Assembly: GCF_009695775.1 (NCBI RefSeq)
Contig: NZ_VUNG01000030.1
Span: forward strand, 1 to 47,579
Direction of reading: 5' to 3'
Source of the DNA: Hallella mizrahii
Lineage (GTDB): Bacteria > Bacteroidota > Bacteroidia > Bacteroidales > Bacteroidaceae
Length of the DNA: 47,579 bases
Below the pieces are notes generated by a model. That model ran no database searches. It worked only from the letters and a program-made list of their open reading frames with translations, and was not told where the DNA came from. How positions within the stretch are numbered: the first letter of the stretch is position 1; every line of letters begins with the position of its first letter. Positions 14,513 to 22,440 of the stretch are shown here, piece after piece. A program made the position numbers and the translations under genes.

Positions 14513-17509
14513 ATGCGAAAAAGACAAACCCATTTAAAGAAGGGCATGCAGAAAGCCGTGCTTTCCGCCTCTCTTCTGCTTTGTGGCACTGTGGCCATGG
14601 CCCAGAGCCAGAAGTCTGGTGTCATCACCGACAGCAATGGTGAGCCGCTCGTCGGCGTGACCGTCATGGAGCAAGGTACTACCAATGGCACGGTGACCGA
14701 CATCAACGGCCGCTACACCATCACCACTAAGAAGCCGGGCGCCAAGCTGAAGGTTTCCTACGTAGGCTATGAGGACCGCGTGATTGCGCCGGGGCAGAGC
14801 GTGAGGCTCAAGGCCGACGACAAGACTCTTAACGAAGTGGTCGTAGTGGGCTACGGCACCATGCGCCGCAAGGATGTTACCTCCTCGATTACCACCGTGG
14901 ACGCTAAAGACCTGAACACGGGCGTGTATACCGACCCCGCACAGCTGTTGCAGGGCAAGGTGTCGGGTCTGGTCGTTTCGAACACCGCCGACCCCAGCGG
15001 CACGCCCTCCATCACCCTGCGCGGGGCCTCCACCCTGCGCACCGGTGAGGCGCAGGAGCCTTACTATGTCATCGACGGCGTGCCGGGAGTTGACCTGTCT
15101 TTGGTGTCGCCCGACGACATTGAGAGCATCGACGTGCTGCGCGACGCTACCGCCACAGCCATCTATGGATCCAAGGCTGCCAACGGCGTGATCATCATCA
15201 CCACCAAGAAAGGCAAGAAGGGGCGCACCAATGTGACCTATTCTACCTATATGGCCTTTGACCGGGTGAGCAAGAAACTCGACGTGATGACCGCCGACGA
15301 GTTGAGGGCTTATGCCAAGGCCAATAACTTTGAGCTGACCAACGACGAGGGAGCCAGCACCGACTGGCAAAAGGAGGTGGAGCAAACGGGATTTGCACAC
15401 AACCACAACGTGAGCATCAATGGTGGCAACGACAAGACCAGCTACAATGCCAGCATTAACTACATGAACCGTGAGGGCGTGGTGAGAGGCACACGCATGA
15501 ACCGTGTCAACGGGCGCGCGCTGGTGAGCAGCAACGTGCTCAACGACCACTTGAAACTGTCACTCGGTCTCAATGCCAGCGAGGGGCACTTCCGCAGCGT
15601 GCAGATGGGCAACGAGGGAGCCAGCGTGCTCGACGGCATGTACTACTATTCACCTTGTGACCCGGTATACAATGCCGACGGAACCTTCTACGAGGCCAAC
15701 GGCATATCGCAATACTACAACCCTATGGCCATGATCAGCCAGGACAGGTTCCAGCACATTCGCCGGCGCTACCAGATCACGGCCAACGCCGTGGCCACCA
15801 TTATGCCCGGGCTCACCTGGACGGTAAACTACTCTTACATGAACCATCAGAACATGTTCAGCGGTTACAACAGCGTTTACTCACAACTGGTAAAGACCAA
15901 CGGCCAGGCCTCGCGCAACACTTATCAGGGACACAAGCAGGTGTTTGAGACCTTTGGCAACTGGACGAAAACCTTCAACAAAAAGCACACGGTGGGACTG
16001 ATGGCTGGTTACTCGTGGGAAGAGAAGACCGACAACGACGGCTTCGGCGTGACGGTGTACAACTTCTACAACGATGACGTGAGCTGGTACAACCTTTCTT
16101 ACGCCAACGAAATCAACGGCATCGACGGTGTGACAAGCGGTGCCGAGTACACCTTGCGCATGATCTCGTTCTACGGACGTGTGAACTATTCATACAACAG
16201 CAAGTACAACTTCCAAGCCACGCTCCGGCGCGACGGCAGCTCGGCCTTTGGACGGAACAACCGCTGGGCCACCTTCCCCTCTGTGTCGGCCGCCTGGCGC
16301 CTGTCGGAGGAAGACTTCATCAAGAACCTCCATGTCTTCGACGACCTGAAGTTGCGCGTGGGTTACGGTGTGAGCGGCAACTCCTTGGGCTTCGATGCTT
16401 ATTCTGCCCTGCGCACCTACGGGGCCAGCGGATGGTTTACCTATATCGACGCCAACGGAAACGCCGCGCTGCGACGCACGCTGGCAGCTACCAGCAATGC
16501 CAACCCTGACCTGAAATGGGAGAAAACGGGCATGTTCAACATCGGACTCGACTTCTCTTTCTTCAACTCACGCTTAAGCGGTACCATTGAATACTACGAC
16601 AAGCGCACCAGCGACCTTATCTACGACTATCCCGTCTCTACCAACCGGTATCCCTACGGAACCATGACGGCCAATGTGGGAAAGATAAGCAACAAGGGTG
16701 TTGAGCTTACCATTAACGCCGTGCCGGTAAAGACCAACGACTTCCAATGGCAGACCATGATCAACCTCTCGCACAATAAGAACAATGTGGAGAAGCTGTC
16801 CAATTCTCAGTTCTCGGTAAAATATATCGACGAGGCCAATCCACGTATCGCCGGATTCTCTTCTACCAACAGCATACAGCGCATCATGGAAGGCCAGCCT
16901 CTCGGTACGTTCTATACCTGGGAGTTTGCCGGCTTCGACGAGAACGGCAAGTCGCTCTTCTATGAGCACGACGAGAAGACGGGCGAGCGCACGGGAAAGA
17001 CCACCAACGCGCCACAGGAGAAGGACCGTGCCATTGTGGGATGCGCCCAACCTGATCTGACTCTGGGGTGGAACAACACGCTCACCTATAAGAAATGGTC
17101 GCTCAACATGTTCTTTACCGGTGTGTTTGGCAACGACGTGTATGACTGCACGCGCGCCCAATACAACACAGTGAGCAATGTGGCGGCCGGCAAGAACGTG
17201 CTCAAGGAGGTGGCCTCCTCGCAGCACTTCGGCGACGGTTACGCACAGGCTCCCTCTGACCGTTATCTTGAGAACGGCAGCTATCTCAGACTGTCTACCC
17301 TCACGCTGGGCTATAACTTCGGCAAGATTGGCGACTGGCTGCAGGGTCTGTCTGTGTATGCCACGGCCAACAACCTCTTCACCATCACCAGCTACAAGGG
17401 CCTTGACCCGGAGGTGTCGTTGGGCGGCATAGATCCCGGTATGGACTATCGGTGGAGCTTCTATCCCCATACCCGCTCATACATGATAGGACTCAAGGTA
17501 AACTTCTAA
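14513..17509 (+). CDS. SusC-like TonB-dependent outer-membrane transporter
   Basis: SusC proteins are outer-membrane barrels that import oligosaccharides with TonB energy, with a SusD lipoprotein as lid. From the ATG at 14513 the protein has 998 residues: a signal peptide ending AMAQ, a carboxypeptidase-regulatory-like domain (GVITDSNGEPLVGVTVME to LKVSYVGYEDRVI), the plug (NEVVVVGYGTMRRKDVTSSI, then YGSKAANGVIIITTKKGK), and a 22-strand-type barrel ending in MIGLKVNF with the terminal aromatic residue. The earlier in-frame codon overlaps the promoter. SusD follows after 10 bases. No FecR-type signalling extension is present, so sigma/anti-sigma control is unlikely. The imported glycan is inferred to be pectic from the neighbours. 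Confidence 0.95.
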   Translation: MRKRQTHLKKGMQKAVLSASLLLCGTVAMAQSQKSGVITDSNGEPLVGVTVMEQGTTNGTVTDINGRYTITTKKPGAKLKVSYVGYEDRVIAPGQSVRLKADDKTLNEVVVVGYGTMRRKDVTSSITTVDAKDLNTGVYTDPAQLLQGKVSGLVVSNTADPSGTPSITLRGASTLRTGEAQEPYYVIDGVPGVDLSLVSPDDIESIDVLRDATATAIYGSKAANGVIIITTKKGKKGRTNVTYSTYMAFDRVSKKLDVMTADELRAYAKANNFELTNDEGASTDWQKEVEQTGFAHNHNVSINGGNDKTSYNASINYMNREGVVRGTRMNRVNGRALVSSNVLNDHLKLSLGLNASEGHFRSVQMGNEGASVLDGMYYYSPCDPVYNADGTFYEANGISQYYNPMAMISQDRFQHIRRRYQITANAVATIMPGLTWTVNYSYMNHQNMFSGYNSVYSQLVKTNGQASRNTYQGHKQVFETFGNWTKTFNKKHTVGLMAGYSWEEKTDNDGFGVTVYNFYNDDVSWYNLSYANEINGIDGVTSGAEYTLRMISFYGRVNYSYNSKYNFQATLRRDGSSAFGRNNRWATFPSVSAAWRLSEEDFIKNLHVFDDLKLRVGYGVSGNSLGFDAYSALRTYGASGWFTYIDANGNAALRRTLAATSNANPDLKWEKTGMFNIGLDFSFFNSRLSGTIEYYDKRTSDLIYDYPVSTNRYPYGTMTANVGKISNKGVELTINAVPVKTNDFQWQTMINLSHNKNNVEKLSNSQFSVKYIDEANPRIAGFSSTNSIQRIMEGQPLGTFYTWEFAGFDENGKSLFYEHDEKTGERTGKTTNAPQEKDRAIVGCAQPDLTLGWNNTLTYKKWSLNMFFTGVFGNDVYDCTRAQYNTVSNVAAGKNVLKEVASSQHFGDGYAQAPSDRYLENGSYLRLSTLTLGYNFGKIGDWLQGLSVYATANNLFTITSYKGLDPEVSLGGIDPGMDYRWSFYPHTRSYMIGLKVNF

Positions 17510-17519
17510 TTTTAAAGCA

Positions 17520-19157
17520 ATGAAAACAAGACTATATTCTTATTTCACCGCCGGCCTGCTCGCCCTCACCATGGTAGGCTGTACGGATTTGGATGTTGAC
17601 GTGAAATCCAAATATACAGAGTATCCTTCGTCAGAGGTGGCTCTTGAAGGCAAGATGGCCGATGTGTACTATGCTTTCCGTGGTGCCCTTGGACGCCGCT
17701 TCAACGAAGCACAGACTTTGACGACCGAAGAGGTGGGTGTGAGCTTTGACGGTGACTGGGTGGACAACCGTAACTACTCCCACATGAGTCTGCACGACTT
17801 CTCGGCTGACGACGCTTCCATTGGCTGGTACACCGATCTGGCCTCGGGCATTACCAAGTGCAACCAAATCATCGTGGACATGGGCGGAGACAATGCCGAC
17901 CCCAAGATGATAGCGCCAGCAAGAGCCATGCGGGCCTACTACCACTTTATTCTGATGGACAACTATGGCGCCGTGCCTATACTCGACAAAATACCCGACG
18001 AGGATGCTGGCGTGGAAAGAAAGAGCCGCCCGGAGGTGGCCAAGTGGATAGAGAGTGAGCTGCTCGGCGTGATTCCTCTGCTGACAGACAAGAGCGATGC
18101 CAGCACTTACGGCAAGCCCAATAAGTGGATGGCCGAGGCTCTGTTGGTGAAACTTTATCTGAACTGGGCCGTCTACGCACAGAGCGACGTGACAAAGTAT
18201 GAGCCCTCACAGGCCAACGAAAAGCTCAACGACTGCGTGAAATATTGCGATGACATTATCAAGAGCGGCCTCTTCTCGCTCGGTGGCGGCGTGAAGTCGT
18301 GGCGCGCAAAGTTCTATCCTGACAACGGCGCGCAGGTCAAGGACTTCATCTATGCCATGCCTTACGATGCCGTTTCGGCACAGGGCAACACCTACGGCCG
18401 CTTCCGCACATGGCGTAAGGCCGATGGTGGAACCAATCAGGCCGGCACGAAGATGAGTTACTACGGTGAGCCGAGTATCAAGTCGTTTGGCGGCAACTTT
18501 GCCATGTCGCCGGAGTTTGCCGAGCTGTTCTCGCTTCCGGGCGACAATCGTAATGATGCTGTCTTGGGTGGCGATGTCTACATCCTCAATCCCACTACAC
18601 ACGAGAAGACTTCAGAGAGGTGGCTCTATGCCGGCAAACCGGTGACCTTCACCAAGACCATCACCCTCAAGGCACAGGACGCCGACCTGAACGTGGGCAA
18701 CGATGCCAACGGATGGAGCCAGGGATGGAAGAGCATTAAGTTCATTCCGGCCAATGCTGACTATGTGGCTTGCAACGGTCGTAACCAAAGCAACGACATT
18801 CCCATCTTCCGCTATGCCGATATCCTCCTGACCAAGGCGGAGTGCATCCTGCGTGGGGCCACGGCTACCAATGGTGACACGCCTGCTTCGCTGATGAACC
18901 AGATACGAGCTTATGCCGGTGCGCCCACCGTTACCTCGGTGACGCTTGACGAACTGCTCAAGGAGCGCGGACGCGAGTTCTTTGACGAGAACTGGACGCG
19001 AAACGACTGGATTCGCTTTGGCACATGGGAGAACGAGTTCGGCGTCCACCGCAAGAACTTCCCAACGGCCAACTTCGACAAGACACGCCGTATCTTCCCC
19101 ATCCCGACAGAGGTGAGAAAGAAGAATACCAACTGGGAGCAAAATCCCGGCTATTAA
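17520..19157 (+). CDS. SusD-like surface glycan-binding lipoprotein
   Basis: SusD proteins sit on the outer membrane over their SusC partner and capture glycans. The 545-residue protein has a lipoprotein signal peptide with the cysteine in LTMVGCTDLD, a helical TPR-like core (PARAMRAYYHFILMDNYGAVPI is the family hallmark region), and the RagB/SusD C-terminal part ending in the typical DKTRRIFPIPTEVRKKN. Spacing to susC is 10 bases. A hairpin with a T run follows the stop, so expression of the downstream gene may be reduced relative to susCD. Confidence 0.94.
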   Translation: MKTRLYSYFTAGLLALTMVGCTDLDVDVKSKYTEYPSSEVALEGKMADVYYAFRGALGRRFNEAQTLTTEEVGVSFDGDWVDNRNYSHMSLHDFSADDASIGWYTDLASGITKCNQIIVDMGGDNADPKMIAPARAMRAYYHFILMDNYGAVPILDKIPDEDAGVERKSRPEVAKWIESELLGVIPLLTDKSDASTYGKPNKWMAEALLVKLYLNWAVYAQSDVTKYEPSQANEKLNDCVKYCDDIIKSGLFSLGGGVKSWRAKFYPDNGAQVKDFIYAMPYDAVSAQGNTYGRFRTWRKADGGTNQAGTKMSYYGEPSIKSFGGNFAMSPEFAELFSLPGDNRNDAVLGGDVYILNPTTHEKTSERWLYAGKPVTFTKTITLKAQDADLNVGNDANGWSQGWKSIKFIPANADYVACNGRNQSNDIPIFRYADILLTKAECILRGATATNGDTPASLMNQIRAYAGAPTVTSVTLDELLKERGREFFDENWTRNDWIRFGTWENEFGVHRKNFPTANFDKTRRIFPIPTEVRKKNTNWEQNPGY

Positions 19158-19173
19158 AGCCTGACAGATATTG

Positions 19174-19222
19174 GGCGGACTACTCCTTCGCTGTGGGGGA
19201 GTGGCCCGCCTTGATTTTTTTA
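19174..19222 (+). terminator. Terminator or attenuator between susD and the GDPD-GH28 gene
   Basis: GGCGGACTACTCC (19174-19186) pairs with GGAGTGGCCCGCC (19198-19210) with one A-C mismatch and one G-U pair, and is followed by TTGATTTTTTT. It lies 16 bases after the susD stop. No -7 element was found before the next gene, so partial read-through is the likely way that gene is expressed. Confidence 0.7.
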
Positions 19223-19249
19223 AGATGAACCCTTTATCATGTCGTATTG

Positions 19250-21430
19250 ATGAATCGTATTAGCCTTATTCTCCTCTTACTGTGTTCTTTGTGTCGTGTC
19301 ATGGCTCAGGACATCGTGGTGCATCGGGGGGCCAATGCGCTGGCACCCGAAAACACCATAGCCTCGGCCGACTCGGCGTTGGCCTATGGCGCAACATGGA
19401 TTGAGGTAGATGTACGCCCCAGTAAAGACAGTGTGCTCTTTAATCTCCATGATGAGACGCTCGACCGGACCACTAACGGGCACGGGATGCTCGCGGATTG
19501 CACCGCGGACGAGATAAGAAAGCTCGATGCGGGCGCATGGTTCTCTTGTCGCTATGCCGGTACGCCCGTTCCTACTATAGCCGACATGCTCGACCATCTG
19601 CGGGGGCGTGCCGGTGTGTTCTTCGACGTGAAGCGTGGTACGCCCGTGGAGCAGCTCGTACAACTTGTGCGATCCAAAGGGTTTGCCGACAAGAGCTTCT
19701 TTTGGTTTGGTGATGAGGCCATGCTGAAAGCGTTCGTCCGATTGGCTCCCGACATGAAGGTGAAGGTCAACGCTGCTGATATAGACAGACTGAAATACTG
19801 GCAAACCATCTGCCGTCCTGCTTATGTAGAGATTGCGCCACGGCAAATCACGCCCACGTTCATGCGCTATTGTCATGCGCATGGCATCAAGGTGATGGCC
19901 GCGTGTCAGGAAGACGATGTGTCGGATTTCCCATTGGTCATCAAGGAAAAGGCCGACTTGGTGAATCTTGATCGCCCCGAGTTGTTCCTTCCCTTGAAAC
20001 AAGGGCGCCAGGTGATTCTGTCAACGGCTCAACTGGGCATACCCGCCGACGGAAAGACACTGTGTACCGAGCGCCTTCAGCAGGCCATCGACAGGTTGGG
20101 GCGTGAAGGCCGTGGTACGTTGGTGCTGAATCCCGGCACATATCTGACGGGGCAGCTATGGCTCCGTAGTGGAGTGGAGCTGCATTTGCAGCAAGGTGCC
20201 CAGCTGTTGGGGGCGGCAGATCCTTACTTATATCATCAGGTGGGGGCTCTGACCGATGACGGACGACACGACAATGCCTGCATGGCGCTTATCGTGGCAC
20301 AGAATGCACACGAGGTGCGTATCACCGGCCAAGGCACGATCGACGGTAACGGCACGGCCTTGGCTCTTGCTGCCGACAGTCTCTACCATTTGGGAAAACT
20401 GACCGATGCACATTACAATACCAGGAGACTTCGACCCTCAGAGCTCGTCAGACCCAAGCTTGTCTATTTCACTCATTGTGACGGCGTGACGTTTCTTGGC
20501 ATACACTGTAAGAACAGTGCCGGCTGGGGACTGTCTTTTCAGCATTGTTCCAACGTGATGTTGCAAGGAGTCAATATGGAGAACAGAGCGTACTGGAACA
20601 ACGACGGCATTGACCTGAGTGATTGCCGGCATGTGCTCGTGAGTGACTGCAAGGTCAACGCGGCCGATGATGGCATCTGCTTGAAGTCTTATGATGTCCA
20701 TGGCGGCTGTGAGGACGTCACCATCCGCAATTGCGAGGTGCGTTCGTCGGCCAGTGCCGTAAAGTTTGGTACAGCCTCATGGGGAGCGTTCCGGCGCATT
20801 CATGTCTTCAATCTGACAGTCTTCGACACATTTCGTTCGGCCATCGCCATCGAGAGTGTGGACGGGGCTTTGGTCGACAGCGTGACCGTGGAGCATGTCC
20901 GGGCTTTCCATACGGGCAATCCTCTCTTCATCCGTTTGGGTCATCGCTCAGGGGCGCGGGTGGGTTCTGTCAGTCATATCACCGTTCGAGACTTGGTTTG
21001 TGAGGTGCCCTTCGACCGCCCGGATCTCAACTACGACCTGCGCGGACCTGAGGTGGACTTTTTTCACAATCCTTTCCCAAGCAGCATTTGTGGCATTCCC
21101 GGACATCCTGTTCGTGACGTAATCATCGAAGACGCCACACTCGTCTACCCGGGGCGAGCCTCCAAGGCGATGGCCTACATGCCGCTTTGGCGTGCTCATG
21201 ATGTACCGGAGAGCCCCGACAGCTACCCCGAGTTCAGCATGTTTGGCGAGCTTCCTGCTTGGGGCTTCTATCTCCGTCATGTCGACGGGCTTACGCTCCA
21301 AGGCGTCAAGCTGTCACTTCGTGAGGCTGATTACCGGCCGGCCTTTGTGCTGGAGGATGTCGCGGATGTGAAATGGAAAGCAGTGGAGGTGCCGGGGAAT
21401 ATGAAGAATCAAGTGTATATAGTGCATTAA
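19250..21430 (+). CDS. Fusion: glycerophosphodiester phosphodiesterase domain + GH28 domain
   Basis: This exported 726-residue protein has a signal peptide (1-19, ending RVMA) and two enzyme domains. Residues 20 to about 245 form a GDPD barrel: His25-Arg26 in VVHRGANALAPENT, Glu52 and Asp54 in WIEVDVRPSKD, and His67 in LFNLHDETLDRTTNG, closing with ADLVNLDRPEL. All expected catalytic and metal positions are intact. Residues from about 250 form a GH28 beta-helix, opening with TAQLGIPADGKTLCTERLQQAID and carrying Asp452 in NNDGIDLS and Asp473-Asp474 in AADDGICLKS. The ATG at 19250 is preferred to the TTG just before it. Co-occurrence with susCD and another GH28 suggests removal of a glycerophospho- or related phosphodiester group from a pectic glycan; that is inference. 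Confidence 0.85.
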   Translation: MNRISLILLLLCSLCRVMAQDIVVHRGANALAPENTIASADSALAYGATWIEVDVRPSKDSVLFNLHDETLDRTTNGHGMLADCTADEIRKLDAGAWFSCRYAGTPVPTIADMLDHLRGRAGVFFDVKRGTPVEQLVQLVRSKGFADKSFFWFGDEAMLKAFVRLAPDMKVKVNAADIDRLKYWQTICRPAYVEIAPRQITPTFMRYCHAHGIKVMAACQEDDVSDFPLVIKEKADLVNLDRPELFLPLKQGRQVILSTAQLGIPADGKTLCTERLQQAIDRLGREGRGTLVLNPGTYLTGQLWLRSGVELHLQQGAQLLGAADPYLYHQVGALTDDGRHDNACMALIVAQNAHEVRITGQGTIDGNGTALALAADSLYHLGKLTDAHYNTRRLRPSELVRPKLVYFTHCDGVTFLGIHCKNSAGWGLSFQHCSNVMLQGVNMENRAYWNNDGIDLSDCRHVLVSDCKVNAADDGICLKSYDVHGGCEDVTIRNCEVRSSASAVKFGTASWGAFRRIHVFNLTVFDTFRSAIAIESVDGALVDSVTVEHVRAFHTGNPLFIRLGHRSGARVGSVSHITVRDLVCEVPFDRPDLNYDLRGPEVDFFHNPFPSSICGIPGHPVRDVIIEDATLVYPGRASKAMAYMPLWRAHDVPESPDSYPEFSMFGELPAWGFYLRHVDGLTLQGVKLSLREADYRPAFVLEDVADVKWKAVEVPGNMKNQVYIVH

Positions 21431-21488
21431 TATCTGTTTTCTCGTTTGGGTGTTATCCTTTATGATCTTCCCATAAGAAACATTTTGC

Positions 21489-21523
21489 AGCGGGCTGCCC
21501 CTTATCGGTGTAGCCCGTTTCTT
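21489..21523 (+). terminator. Probable terminator of the pectin-type locus
   Basis: CGGGCT (21491-21496) pairs with AGCCCG (21512-21517) around a 15-base loop and is followed by TTTCTT. It lies 60 bases after the GDPD-GH28 stop. The T run is imperfect. Confidence 0.5.
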
Positions 21524-21786
21524 GTGAACGTCTATAGAGTGAGCCTCTCCGGAAACATAGCCTTCCCTTGCGTAAGTAGAATAATAGAACTCTGATAATT
21601 ACAAAACAACTTGACAAAACTACGTCTTTCTGTACTTCTATTTTAGAGAGTGCTTATGCGTCTGTAGCATCTTTTTTCGATGATTTCTTGGTCGTTCCAT
21701 GCTTTTTCACTGCTGAAAGCGACTTGAAACGGAGCTTTTTGGCTTTTTACTTTTCCAAAAAGCCGCTTTTTCACGATCAAACAATT

Positions 21787-21870
21787 GAGATGACTTTATC
21801 AAAGCTCTGTTTTCTCCGAAAATTCTCTAGAGAATTTTCGGAGAAAAAGGTACTTTGACAAGATCATCTC
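21787..21870. repeat. 38-bp perfect palindrome within an 84-bp inverted repeat
   Basis: Positions 21810-21847 are a perfect palindrome with 19-bp arms and no loop, centred on CTAG (core TTCTCTAGAGAA). Outside it, after a few unpaired bases, an 18-bp arm at 21787-21804 matches the reverse complement of 21853-21870 with three mismatches. The complete structure could extrude as a long hairpin. It lies in no gene and is not followed by a T run. Confidence 0.85.
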
Positions 21871-22207
21871 GGTACTTTCTTCTGCTCATTCTTCCTTTTT
21901 GAAGTACAGAATAAATGAGTATTTGTGCAATGCGCTGTAAATCAGAGGATTATATTTCCTTTTCTTAAAATACTCAAAAATGCGCTGAAAATCGCGAAAA
22001 TCGAACCAATGATGGTCGTGCTTCAAAAAAATCGATTCTCAGGGGCGGAAAACTGTCAGTTTCAACAACATTTTTGGAAATTCTAATATTTCCGCCTGAT
22101 ACTTCTGTTTTATGGGTGACTCTCCGAGGTCGCCTGCTTTTAATAGGTTTCTTTTGCCTGTTGCTTCTGAACCTTCTCACTTAGTCGTAAGTCAAGATAA
22201 AGGCTTA

Positions 22208-22322
22208 CGTCAAACAGCCAAGCGAATTTGCGTCAAACAGCCAAGCGAATTTGCGTCAAACAGGCAAGCAGATTTGCGTCAAACAGCCAAGTAAAATCGC
22301 GTCAAATAGCCAAATATTTTTC
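22208..22322. repeat. Five 23-bp tandem repeats upstream of the GH92 promoter
   Basis: Units start at 22208, 22231, 22254, 22277 and 22300. The first two are identical and begin CGTCAAACAGCCAAG; the third and fourth differ at a few positions and the fifth is degenerate. The array ends 8 bases before the -33 element of the promoter at 22330-22360. Period 23 is not a multiple of three, and there are no spacers, so it is neither a coding repeat nor a CRISPR. Confidence 0.9.
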
Positions 22323-22329
22323 AAAACTC

Positions 22330-22360
22330 TTGGATAATCAATTAATTATGCGTATCTTTG
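22330..22360 (+). promoter_or_regulatory. Promoter of the first GH92 gene (TTG-N20-TATCTTTG)
   Basis: TTG at 22330-22332 and TATCTTTG at 22353-22360 are 20 bases apart, giving a leader of about 75 bases to the ATG at 22441. The 23-bp repeat array lies directly upstream. Confidence 0.75.
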
Positions 22361-22440
22361 TTGTCGTAGTTTTTTGTTAAATGGAGCAAGACAGTAACAT
22401 CCTACTCTTATGAGGCCTTGTCCGTAATACCCTTCATTCT

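Larger units (their letters stand above)
21431..22440. other. 1-kb gene-free, AT-rich region with palindromes and tandem repeats
   Basis: No protein-coding gene was supported. The stretch holds a terminator-like hairpin near 21489-21523, a hairpin at 21734-21763 (GCTTTTTGG/CCAAAAAGC), a 38-bp perfect palindrome, an 11-bp long-range inverted repeat, five 23-bp tandem repeats and the promoter of the following GH92 gene. Base composition is clearly more AT-rich than the genes on either side. The only open frame of any length (22112-22294) runs through the 23-bp repeats and changes its protein sequence from copy to copy, so it is not credible. Confidence 0.7.

Noticed and set aside
22112..22294. 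Short open frame through the 23-bp repeats
   Set aside because: The repeat period is not a multiple of three, the peptide lacks any protein character, and there is no ribosome-binding site.
22208..22322. Possible CRISPR array
   Set aside because: The units abut each other with no spacers, and there are no cas genes.
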